Below are positions 1-6,185 of a stretch of 9,961 bases of DNA, in pieces. Origin of the DNA: CAXRDE01 sp964342365 (GTDB taxonomy: Bacteria > Cyanobacteriota > Sericytochromatia > UBA7694); contig CAYFGW010000192.1 in the NCBI GenBank assembly GCA_964342365.1, positions 1 through 9,961 of the forward strand. The letters are read 5' to 3'. Made by a program: the position numbers and the translations under genes. How positions within the stretch are numbered: the stretch's first letter is position 1; each line of letters starts with the position of its first letter. The notes below the pieces were generated by a model. The model was not told where the DNA came from. It saw only the letters and a list, made by a program, of their open reading frames with translations, and did no database searches.

Positions 1-373
1 CAATCATGAAGTCATTATTCCTAACGGCCCCATGTCAAACGGGAGCCTGGTTAATCACACGGCCAGAGGATATGTTAGAGTCGATCATACCGTGGGTATT
101 GCCTATGATGCAGATCTTAAAAAAGCCAAAACCGTTTTAATGGATATGCTCAAAAGCACCGAGCACGTCATGGAAGATCCCGCACCTTTTGTGGGGGTCA
201 CAGCACTGGCTGATAGCTCTGTGAATCTTGTGGTCAGAAGTTTTACTCCCGGAGCTCATTACTGGGATGTTTACTTTGCCACCCTTGAAGGTAGCAAACA
301 CGTACTTGATGAAGCGGGCATTGAGATCCCGTTTCCCCAACAAGTTGTGCATCACATGAATCCGGAAAACTAG
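1..373 (+). CDS. MscS-family mechanosensitive ion channel, C-terminal part (5' end outside window)
   Basis: The reading frame is open from the first base of the window (frame starting at base 2), so this is the 3' end of a longer gene and the ATG at 32 is internal. The visible 123 or so residues start with NHEVIIPNGPMSNGSLVNHT, which matches the end of the MscS beta domain (VIPNG followed by the N-x-S/T segment). They continue through the cytoplasmic alpha/beta domain (VGIAYDADLKKAKTVLMDML, SSVNLVVRSF, YWDVYFATLEGSKHVLDEAGIEIPFPQ). MscS proteins form heptameric inner-membrane pores that open under membrane tension and release solutes during hypo-osmotic shock. The pore-lining helix and other membrane segments lie upstream and cannot be checked. 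The stop codon at 371-373 is one base before the next gene's ATG, so the two are probably co-transcribed. The family is secure; the subtype (MscS, MscK or YbdG-like) cannot be decided. Confidence 0.9.
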   Translation, partial: NHEVIIPNGPMSNGSLVNHTARGYVRVDHTVGIAYDADLKKAKTVLMDMLKSTEHVMEDPAPFVGVTALADSSVNLVVRSFTPGAHYWDVYFATLEGSKHVLDEAGIEIPFPQQVVHHMNPEN

Positions 374-374
374 C

Positions 375-1562
375 ATGTCAGAACATCGACTTATTGCGGC
401 CTGTGCCTTTGGCTTAGAAGCGCTGGTACGCCAGGAAATTGAAGATCTGGGACTTGAGGTTCACAAGGTCAAAGACGGCAAGGTGCACTTTTTTGGAGAT
501 GATGAGGCCATTATTCAAACCAATCTCTGGCTGCGTACCGCCGATCGGGTGGGTATTGAACTGGATCGCTTTGAAGCCAGAAGCTTTGACGAATTATTTG
601 ACGCCGTCCATGCTTATGACTGGGCGGACATTTTACCCAGAGACGCCTTTATTCATATTAACGCCCGCTCCCATAAATCCAAGCTCTACAGCCTGCGGGA
701 CTGCCAGAAAATTGTCAAAAAAGCCATCATTAAAAAACTTCAGCAGCACTATGCTCAGGAAACTTTTTCTGAAGACGGGCCACGCTTCCCCATTGAAATT
801 GCCATTTTGAATGACGAAGCCAGCCTGATCCTGGACACCACCGGTGCCAGTTTACACAAGCGGGGCTATCGCACAGATGCCGGTCAGGCCCCTCTGAAAG
901 AAACGCTGGCGGCGGCTCTGGTAAAGCTCTCCCGCTGGGAGTGGCCCCGCATGCTGGCGGATCCTTTCTGTGGTTCTGGCACTATTTTGATTGAAGCAGC
1001 CCTGATTGCAGAAAACAGAGCCCCCGGTTTACAGCGTCGTTTTCAGGCAGAAAGCTGGCCCTGGATTGAAAAAAAGCACTGGCAAAAAAGCCGCCAGCAG
1101 GCCCGTCAGTTGATTCGCCCCATTGAAGATATGCGTTTACTGGGCAGCGACACCGACGGCTTTGTGCTCAAAAAAGCCCGGGCCAACGCTCGTCAGGCCG
1201 GCGTTGAGGAGAAAATTCATTTTCAACAGGCTCAGGCAGAAGATTTTCGCTCCCGTAAAAAGTACGGCTGTATGATCTCCAATCCGCCTTACGGACAGCG
1301 CCTCAGCGAACAAAAAGAACTGAACGCGCTCTATGACGCGCTCAAAGACAGTTGGAAAGCGCTAGACAGCTGGTCTTTCTTTGTGCTGAGTGCCGATCCG
1401 GAGTTTGCCAAACGCATGGACCGCCGGGCCAGTAAGCGCCGCAAATTGTTCAATGGCAAAATCCCCTGCCAGTACTACCAGTTTTTTGGCCCCTTTCCGC
1501 CACGCGACCCGGCGCAAATCGCCAAAGAAGCAGAAAAATATAAATACACCCCGAGAAAATAA
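375..1562 (+). CDS. THUMP-domain class I SAM-dependent RNA methyltransferase, RlmL/YpsC type
   Basis: This 395-residue protein is probably a 23S rRNA guanine-N2 methyltransferase that uses S-adenosylmethionine. The N-terminus (LIAACAFGLEALVRQEIEDL) is the typical start of the family. A THUMP RNA-binding domain follows at about residues 45-160, ending in the conserved LHKRGYRTDAGQAPLKETLAAAL stretch. The Rossmann methyltransferase domain carries the SAM-binding motif DPFCGSGT at 196-203 and the catalytic NPPYG motif at 303-307. The length matches Bacillus YpsC and the N-terminal half of E. coli RlmL; the second (RlmK) methyltransferase module of the enteric protein is absent. The basic stretch RRASKRRK near the C-terminus may add RNA contacts. 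The gene starts one base after the mscS stop and ends three bases before the phoX-like gene, so it relies on translation continuing from upstream; only a weak GGA precedes its ATG. The exact target base is inferred from family membership. Confidence 0.92.
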   Translation: MSEHRLIAACAFGLEALVRQEIEDLGLEVHKVKDGKVHFFGDDEAIIQTNLWLRTADRVGIELDRFEARSFDELFDAVHAYDWADILPRDAFIHINARSHKSKLYSLRDCQKIVKKAIIKKLQQHYAQETFSEDGPRFPIEIAILNDEASLILDTTGASLHKRGYRTDAGQAPLKETLAAALVKLSRWEWPRMLADPFCGSGTILIEAALIAENRAPGLQRRFQAESWPWIEKKHWQKSRQQARQLIRPIEDMRLLGSDTDGFVLKKARANARQAGVEEKIHFQQAQAEDFRSRKKYGCMISNPPYGQRLSEQKELNALYDALKDSWKALDSWSFFVLSADPEFAKRMDRRASKRRKLFNGKIPCQYYQFFGPFPPRDPAQIAKEAEKYKYTPRK

Positions 1563-1565
1563 ACA

Positions 1566-2756
1566 ATGAAATTGAAAGCTCTGCTGGCCCTGTGTCTCAC
1601 GGTGGCCGCCTCTTCTCATCTTTTTGCACAGCAAAGCCCCATTACTCTCAAAGACAAAGACTTTACGGCCCACACCCTGCTCAGAGCGGGAGAACGCCTG
1701 CAAGACGGCAGCGAATATTTACCGGATAATGATCGCGTGTCTTATTTTCCTATTGATAACACCCGGGCTCATCTGTTGATTGGTCACGAGCTGCACTATC
1801 TTAACGAGGAGCAAAACGGAGCTTATAGCCGCCTGACGATTGATAAAGATCGCCACAAGATTCTGGATAGCCAACTCTGGTTTAAAGGCATGCATAATTT
1901 TTGTTCCGGGGGAAGCACCCTCTGGAACACCCTACTGTCGGGTGAGGAATACCCCACAAACGCTTTCAATACGCCCTATAAAGAAGGCAATAAACGCTAT
2001 ACAGAACGGTGGGAGTCTCCCCGTTCAAAAATGGCTCGCTTTGGTTGGGTGTATGAAATTGACCCCTTTGCCAAAAGCATTTCCGAGCGCGCCGTGCGGC
2101 GTACGGCCCTGGGGCGCTTCAGTCATGAAGGCATTGTGGTACACAGCCCCACGGTGGTGTATATGACTGAAGACTTTGTGCCCGGCTATTTTTTCAAATT
2201 TGAGGCCAGCCGGCCGCAAGATCTGCGCGAAGGTCAACTGTATGCTTATCAAAAAACCGCCACGGGCGGCCGCTGGCTGCCCGTCAATGACGTATACAAC
2301 GCCCGTCTGGCTGCAAAAAAAGCGGGAGCAACGCCCTTTAATAAATTAGAGGATATGGTAAAAGGCAAAGACGGAATGCTGTATTTATCCGAAAGCGGTT
2401 CTTCTCGTACCCCTGATGCCTACGGTCGCATTCTGCGCTTTGATCCAGCGCGCAACACCATGAAGACCTTTATTGAAGGTGACGGCAAGCGCTTTGCCAA
2501 CCCCGACAATCTGGCGGTGGATCCCGTCAGCGGAAAACTCCTGATTTGTGAAGATCAGGACAGTAAAAACCGCAAACGCTTCGGCAGCAACGACGTCTGG
2601 TGGGCGGACGCGTCGGGTAAACTGACCCGCTTTGCCACCATGCACCCGGCGGCAGAACCCAGCGGCCCCACCTTTACACCCGACGGCAAAACCCTGTTTT
2701 TAAGCGTCATTTCCGGAGAAAATAGTGCCCTCCTGCAGCTGGACCGCAGTCGTTAG
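1566..2756 (+). CDS. Secreted PhoX-like protein (DUF839), possible phosphatase
   Basis: The 396-residue product begins with a Sec signal peptide (MKLKALLALCLTVAASSHLFA, then QQ); there is no twin-arginine motif and no lipobox. The mature part carries DUF839/PhoX landmarks: LPDNDRVSYFP near residue 53 followed by a GHE in place of NHE, GRFSHEG at 183-189, YMTED at 199-203 followed by GYFFKFE, NPDNL at 312-316, a CEDQ segment around C328, and a C-terminal GPTFTPDGKTLF. Known PhoX enzymes are beta-propeller phosphomonoesterases with iron and calcium at the active site. Here the usual TWLTCEE segment reads TLLSGEE (G126-E127-E128), so the expected cysteine is a glycine and activity is uncertain. 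The protein is shorter than classical PhoX. It may work in phosphate scavenging outside the cytoplasm, but it could be a non-phosphatase member. It is the last gene of the run with mscS and rlmL; GAGAAA upstream is a weak ribosome site. Confidence 0.8.
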   Translation: MKLKALLALCLTVAASSHLFAQQSPITLKDKDFTAHTLLRAGERLQDGSEYLPDNDRVSYFPIDNTRAHLLIGHELHYLNEEQNGAYSRLTIDKDRHKILDSQLWFKGMHNFCSGGSTLWNTLLSGEEYPTNAFNTPYKEGNKRYTERWESPRSKMARFGWVYEIDPFAKSISERAVRRTALGRFSHEGIVVHSPTVVYMTEDFVPGYFFKFEASRPQDLREGQLYAYQKTATGGRWLPVNDVYNARLAAKKAGATPFNKLEDMVKGKDGMLYLSESGSSRTPDAYGRILRFDPARNTMKTFIEGDGKRFANPDNLAVDPVSGKLLICEDQDSKNRKRFGSNDVWWADASGKLTRFATMHPAAEPSGPTFTPDGKTLFLSVISGENSALLQLDRSR

Positions 2757-2789
2757 GCCAAACTCGCACCATACTTTACAAAACTTCAC

Positions 2790-2819
2790 TTGTGTCCTGA
2801 CGTAGGTCAATGTTATTAT
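2790..2819 (+). promoter_or_regulatory. Possible sigma70-type promoter for the hybrid kinase gene
   Basis: A TTGTGT box (2790-2795) and a TATTAT box (2814-2819) are 18 bases apart in an AT-rich 85-base gap. Transcription from here would start near 2826 and leave a leader of only about 16 bases. A TGAC-GTAG-GTCA dyad (2798-2809) sits in the spacer. This is a match by eye to consensus, not proof. Confidence 0.35.
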
Positions 2820-2825
2820 TCATTA

Positions 2826-2835
2826 TTGTTAACAA
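2826..2835. repeat. Perfect 10-base palindrome at the predicted transcription start of the hybrid kinase gene
   Basis: TTGTTAACAA reads identically on both strands and lies 6 bases before the start codon at 2842. Its position at the expected transcription start suggests an operator, but a 10-base AT-rich palindrome can arise by chance. Confidence 0.35.
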
Positions 2836-2841
2836 AACGTC

Positions 2842-5208
2842 ATGTGTGATTTAACTTATCTTAAAAACAACCTTTTTTTTGAGCAGCATCCACAGCCCAT
2901 GTTTATTTTCTGCCTGAAAAAACTGGATTTGCTGGCGGTCAATGCTGCGGCTCTTGAGCTGTATGGTTATACCCGTACCGACTTTTTAAACCGCAAGGTG
3001 ACAGACCTCATCCCGCCAGAACATATGGCGGCTTTTTTGACCCTGATTCAAACCCCCAATCTGCCTCGGAGAGAAAAGGTGCTGACCCGGCACAAAACCG
3101 CAGAGGGAAAACCTGTTGATGTGGAGGTGAGTGCTCAGAGCATTCCCTGGAAGAAAGAAAAAGCCCGCTGGGTCTGCTTGCGTGATGTGACCAATGACCA
3201 GCAACAAGCTATTTCTTTGACCCGGAGCTACGCGCTGTACGAGGATCTGGTGTCCGGTTTGCCCCACGGGGTTTTTCGCCTGCGCACGGCCCAGTCCGGG
3301 GTATGGCACATGGAGTACGTCAGCCAACGCTGGACAGCCATCACCGGCATTGAAGCGCAGGAGGTTCACGAAGATCTGCAATCTTTTTTCCGTATCTTTG
3401 GTGAAAGCGCTATCCAAACTATTTATCAGGCATTCTGGGAAGCCCTGGAAACCCGGGAGCGCTTTGTGTGGGAAGGACAGCATCAAAACACAGGCCAGTT
3501 TTTCAGGATTGAGGCCATCCCGCAAAAACAAAATAATGGCGACATGCTCTGGTTGGGACTGCTAAGCGATGTCACCACAGAGCATGTGTTACAAGCCCGC
3601 CTGAATCGGCAAAATCAGGAACTCAGCCGTCTGTCACAGCATTTGCCCGGCATTTTATTTCGTTTAGAATATGACTTCGCCAGACAACGCTTTTCTCTGC
3701 CCTATTGCAGTGAACAAATTCGCGCCTTCTTTGCACTCTCCCCGGAGGCCATAGCCGAAAACATTGAAGTCCTGAGAGAACGCATGTATGCCGAAGATAT
3801 TGACGGCCTGCTAGCCACATTTTTGCGCTCTTTACAAGACTTTAGCGTGGTGTCTCACCGTTTTCGTAATCGCGCGGGCTCGGCCTGGTTTCAGGTAGAC
3901 GCTCGCCCGGACCAGCGCTCAGAAAAAAAAGTGGTGTGGTACGGTTTTCTCAAAGACATTACGCGCTACCATCATACAGAAATTCAGCTGGAGCGCACCA
4001 ACGCTCAACTTCAGCAGGCGCTGGCCCTGGCAGAGCAGGCCAGTGAAGCCAAGGGGCAGTTTCTGGCCCATATGTCCCACGAAATTCGCACCCCCATGAA
4101 TGGCGTGGTGGGCATGCTGGAACTGTTACAAGATACGCCCCTGAGCGAAAAACAACAAAGCTACCTCCGCGTGATGCGTCAGAGCAGCAGCAGTTTAATG
4201 GCCATTATTGGCAATATTCTGGACTTCTCAAAAATTGAAGCGGGCAAACTGATCTTAGAGAAACGCCCCATTCAACTGCCTTTGGTCATTGAACAAGTCT
4301 TTGCTTTAATTCAAGGCAAAGCCCGTGAAAAAAACATTCAAACCCGACTTGAAATGGAATCCGGCTTACCTGAAACCCTGATTGGAGACACCGTGCGTTT
4401 GCAGCAGGTGCTCCTGAACCTGCTCAGCAACGCCGTCAAGTTTACCGACAGCGGCAGCGTGTCCCTTCGGGTGAATGCCTCTGACCGGAGCGAACAGAGT
4501 GTGAGCCTTCGCTTTACGGTAGAAGATACGGGCATTGGTATCTCGCAAGAGGAAAGCGAGCGTTTGTTTTCTCCTTTTGAGCAGGCGGATGGTTCTATTA
4601 CGCGAAAATATGGGGGTACGGGATTGGGACTCACCATTACCCGCGAATTGGTGAATCTGATGCAGGGGAGCATTACCGCCGTGCCTTTAGACAGAGGAAC
4701 TCGCTTTGAAGCCATTCTCCCCTTCCAGCTTCCCCGGGGTAAGGGATCACAGAAGCACGTCCACAACTCTTACAGCGCGATACAGGATGCCGCAGCCTGT
4801 CGGATTTTACTGGCGGAAGACAACCCCATTAATCAACTGGTGGTGGAAAGTCTGCTGCGCAAGCTGGAGCATGATTGCGATACCGTAGAAAATGGCCAGG
4901 AAGCCTTAGACGCGGTGCGAACCACCCATTATGATTTGATTATTATGGATTGTCAGATGCCTGTGATGGACGGCTATATGTCCACAGAAAAGCTGAGAAA
5001 AAACGGTTTTGAGGCCCCCATTATTGCTTTGACCGCCAACGCGCTGGCCACAGATCGTCAAAAATGTCTCGATGCGGGGATGAACGATTATTTGAGCAAA
5101 CCCTTTACCGCTGACACCTTTAACGCATGCCTCACCCGCTGGCTCCCCACGCAAGGTGAACAATGTGAAGAAAACAGCGAAGCGTTTTCACCGCTTAATA
5201 ATTCATAA
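2842..5208 (+). CDS. Soluble hybrid sensor histidine kinase with three PAS-like domains and a receiver domain
   Basis: This 788-residue protein has no signal peptide or membrane segment, so it should sense an intracellular signal. A PAS domain covers about residues 8-120 (HPQPMFIF, ALELYGYTRTDFL). Two more diverged PAS-like domains lie at about 132-250 and 262-385, the last ending in GFLKDITRYHHTE. A short coiled coil leads to HisKA with phospho-accepting H413 in AHMSHEIRTPMNG. The ATPase domain shows the N box (LLSNAVKFT, N530), DTGIGIS and GGTGLGL (from G591). The C-terminal receiver has acidic E659/D660, phospho-acceptor D703 in DCQMPVMDG, T731 and K753, so all key residues for phosphotransfer within the protein are present. 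There is no Hpt domain, so onward relay would need a separate protein. An in-frame stop at 2830-2832 limits the start; the ATG at 2842 has no Shine-Dalgarno sequence. The 3' end overlaps the convergent dam gene by 14 bases. The signal and target are unknown. Confidence 0.95.
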   Translation: MCDLTYLKNNLFFEQHPQPMFIFCLKKLDLLAVNAAALELYGYTRTDFLNRKVTDLIPPEHMAAFLTLIQTPNLPRREKVLTRHKTAEGKPVDVEVSAQSIPWKKEKARWVCLRDVTNDQQQAISLTRSYALYEDLVSGLPHGVFRLRTAQSGVWHMEYVSQRWTAITGIEAQEVHEDLQSFFRIFGESAIQTIYQAFWEALETRERFVWEGQHQNTGQFFRIEAIPQKQNNGDMLWLGLLSDVTTEHVLQARLNRQNQELSRLSQHLPGILFRLEYDFARQRFSLPYCSEQIRAFFALSPEAIAENIEVLRERMYAEDIDGLLATFLRSLQDFSVVSHRFRNRAGSAWFQVDARPDQRSEKKVVWYGFLKDITRYHHTEIQLERTNAQLQQALALAEQASEAKGQFLAHMSHEIRTPMNGVVGMLELLQDTPLSEKQQSYLRVMRQSSSSLMAIIGNILDFSKIEAGKLILEKRPIQLPLVIEQVFALIQGKAREKNIQTRLEMESGLPETLIGDTVRLQQVLLNLLSNAVKFTDSGSVSLRVNASDRSEQSVSLRFTVEDTGIGISQEESERLFSPFEQADGSITRKYGGTGLGLTITRELVNLMQGSITAVPLDRGTRFEAILPFQLPRGKGSQKHVHNSYSAIQDAAACRILLAEDNPINQLVVESLLRKLEHDCDTVENGQEALDAVRTTHYDLIIMDCQMPVMDGYMSTEKLRKNGFEAPIIALTANALATDRQKCLDAGMNDYLSKPFTADTFNACLTRWLPTQGEQCEENSEAFSPLNNS

Positions 5209-6049
5209 CCAGCACTTCGTCCACCTGACCGCGCTTGCTGGCCACAGCATTGACCCGACGAGTGGCAGACACCTTAACCACATTAAAGTCTTTGTACAGG
5301 GAATGAATAAAATCCGTAGACGAATTGCTCATCATGACCTTACAGCCCCGCCGGTGCAGATCGTGCATCACGCGGGCCAGGCGAGTTTGCTCACTCCTGC
5401 CAAAGCCGTTTTTTTGATAGGCCGTAAAGGAAGCTGTATTGGATACAGGGTCATAAGGCGGATCAAAGTATACAAAATCTCCGGCCCGGGCAGACTTGAC
5501 GGTACTTTCAAAATCCTGATTTAAAATACGCACGGGCTTCTGGTTGAGAAAACGGTGCACCGCCTGAATTCCTGCGACATCCGCAATGGTAGGGTTACGG
5601 TAGCGACCGAAGGGAGAGTTAAACTGTCCCTTGCGGTTGACCCGGTAGAGCCCGTTAAAACAGGTTTTGTTCAGGTAAATGGTGCGAGAGGCCCGCTGCA
5701 CCCGGGACAGTGCTGCAAAGGCATCGGGCTCACGATCTAAAGCCCTCAGGGCATAAAAATACTCCGGCGTGTTTTTATGCTGCTGTAAATCTGCAATCAG
5801 GGCCTCGGGAGACTGCTGAATCACGCGGTAACAATTGATCAATTCTGCGTTGACATCACTAATCACCAGCTGACGGGGATGAGGAATATTGAGCAGCAGT
5901 GCCCCGGCCCCCACAAAAGGTTCATAATAAGTATTGATCTGACGGGGTAAATAGCGAGTGATAACGGGCAAAAGCTGCCGTTTTCCCCCTACCCATTTGA
6001 GGAAGGGCTTAACAGAGGAAGAAGATTTGGCCAATGAATAATGCTGCAT
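5195..6049 (-). CDS. dam: DNA adenine-N6 methyltransferase, Dam/DpnM type, probably GATC-specific
   Basis: This 284-residue enzyme transfers a methyl group from S-adenosylmethionine to adenine N6 in double-stranded DNA. The order of motifs is that of the D12-class (alpha group) enzymes: KWVGGKRQLLP at 18-28, SAM-binding EPFVGAGALLLN at 43-54, the target-recognition region with CFNGLYRVNRKGQFNSPFGRY at about 130-150, and catalytic DPPY at 196-199. The NxPFGRY loop is the same as in enteric Dam and DpnM, which methylate GATC, so that specificity is likely. The length is close to that of E. coli Dam. No restriction endonuclease or MutH gene is adjacent, so it looks like a solitary enzyme that could act in mismatch repair, replication timing or gene control. 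Its start codon lies inside a long inverted repeat (6041-6084). Its 3' end overlaps the convergent hybrid kinase gene. The function call is strong; solitary status holds only for this window. Confidence 0.93.
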   Translation of the reverse strand: MQHYSLAKSSSSVKPFLKWVGGKRQLLPVITRYLPRQINTYYEPFVGAGALLLNIPHPRQLVISDVNAELINCYRVIQQSPEALIADLQQHKNTPEYFYALRALDREPDAFAALSRVQRASRTIYLNKTCFNGLYRVNRKGQFNSPFGRYRNPTIADVAGIQAVHRFLNQKPVRILNQDFESTVKSARAGDFVYFDPPYDPVSNTASFTAYQKNGFGRSEQTRLARVMHDLHRRGCKVMMSNSSTDFIHSLYKDFNVVKVSATRRVNAVASKRGQVDEVLVMNY

Positions 6050-6084
6050 AGAAACGGTTCTTTCGGTTGGTTTCTATACAGCAT
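6041..6084. repeat. 15-base inverted repeat around the dam start codon
   Basis: The left arm is 6041-6055 (ATGCTGCATAGAAAC) and the right arm is 6070-6084; the right arm's reverse complement is ATGCTGTATAGAAAC, so 14 of 15 positions pair. The 14-base loop is 6056-6069. On the minus strand this forms a stem in the dam mRNA with the AUG at 6049-6047 in its 3' arm, and the purine-rich GAAAGAA that could serve as ribosome site falls in the loop. It could act as an RNA hairpin limiting translation or as a DNA operator. No T-run follows it on the minus strand, so it does not look like a terminator. Confidence 0.75.
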
Positions 6085-6128
6085 AAATAGGGGGCTAAGC
6101 CTTTGTCTGTGCGGACACTGTCTGTATC

Positions 6129-6153
6129 TTACGCACGCTTTTTGTGTGCGCAA
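6129..6153. repeat. Small interrupted dyad upstream of dam
   Basis: TTACGCAC (6129-6136) and GTGCGCAA (6146-6153) pair at 7 of 8 positions across a 9-base loop. The right arm is part of the first copy of the 13-base direct repeat. It could be a short hairpin or a protein binding site. Confidence 0.35.
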
Positions 6154-6174
6154 TGTACGTTGTGAGCAATGTAC
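6146..6174. repeat. Two tandem 13-base repeats, period 16, upstream of dam
   Basis: GTGCGCAATGTAC (6146-6158) and GTGAGCAATGTAC (6162-6174) differ at one base and are spaced 16 bases start to start. Tandem near-identical sites in a promoter region often bind a regulator side by side. No known consensus is recognised. Confidence 0.5.
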
Positions 6175-6185
6175 CGCAGTGTTTT

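Larger units (their letters stand above)
6085..6185 (-). other. Upstream part of the dam leader / intergenic region after the response regulator gene
   Basis: This 101-base stretch separates the response regulator stop from the dam hairpin. It has no convincing terminator for the upstream gene and no clear sigma70 promoter for dam; TATTTAT (minus strand, near 6089-6095) is the only -10-like string and it lacks a good partner box. It contains the tandem repeat at 6146-6174 and a small dyad at 6129-6153. Dam may be transcribed together with the response regulator or from an activator-dependent promoter here. Confidence 0.4.

Noticed and set aside
2986..3531. 181-codon open frame on the minus strand inside the hybrid kinase gene
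   Set aside because: It is antisense to well-conserved PAS regions, its translation shows no recognisable domain, and it has no ribosome site; it is a shadow frame.
5180..5196. Bidirectional terminator between the hybrid kinase and dam genes
   Set aside because: The stem is only AAGCG/CGCTT with a 7-base loop and no proper T-run on the plus strand; too weak to call.
5156..5740. Plus-strand open frames opposite dam
   Set aside because: They mirror the conserved dam reading frame on the other strand and their translations resemble no family.
5195..6049. Restriction-modification system around the methyltransferase
   Set aside because: Both neighbours are regulatory genes on intact frames; no endonuclease-like protein is encoded in the window.
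5989..6084. 31-codon upstream reading frame over the dam start as a real leader peptide gene
   Set aside because: It has no Shine-Dalgarno sequence and its ATG exists because it is part of the inverted repeat; kept only as a side note in the hairpin finding.
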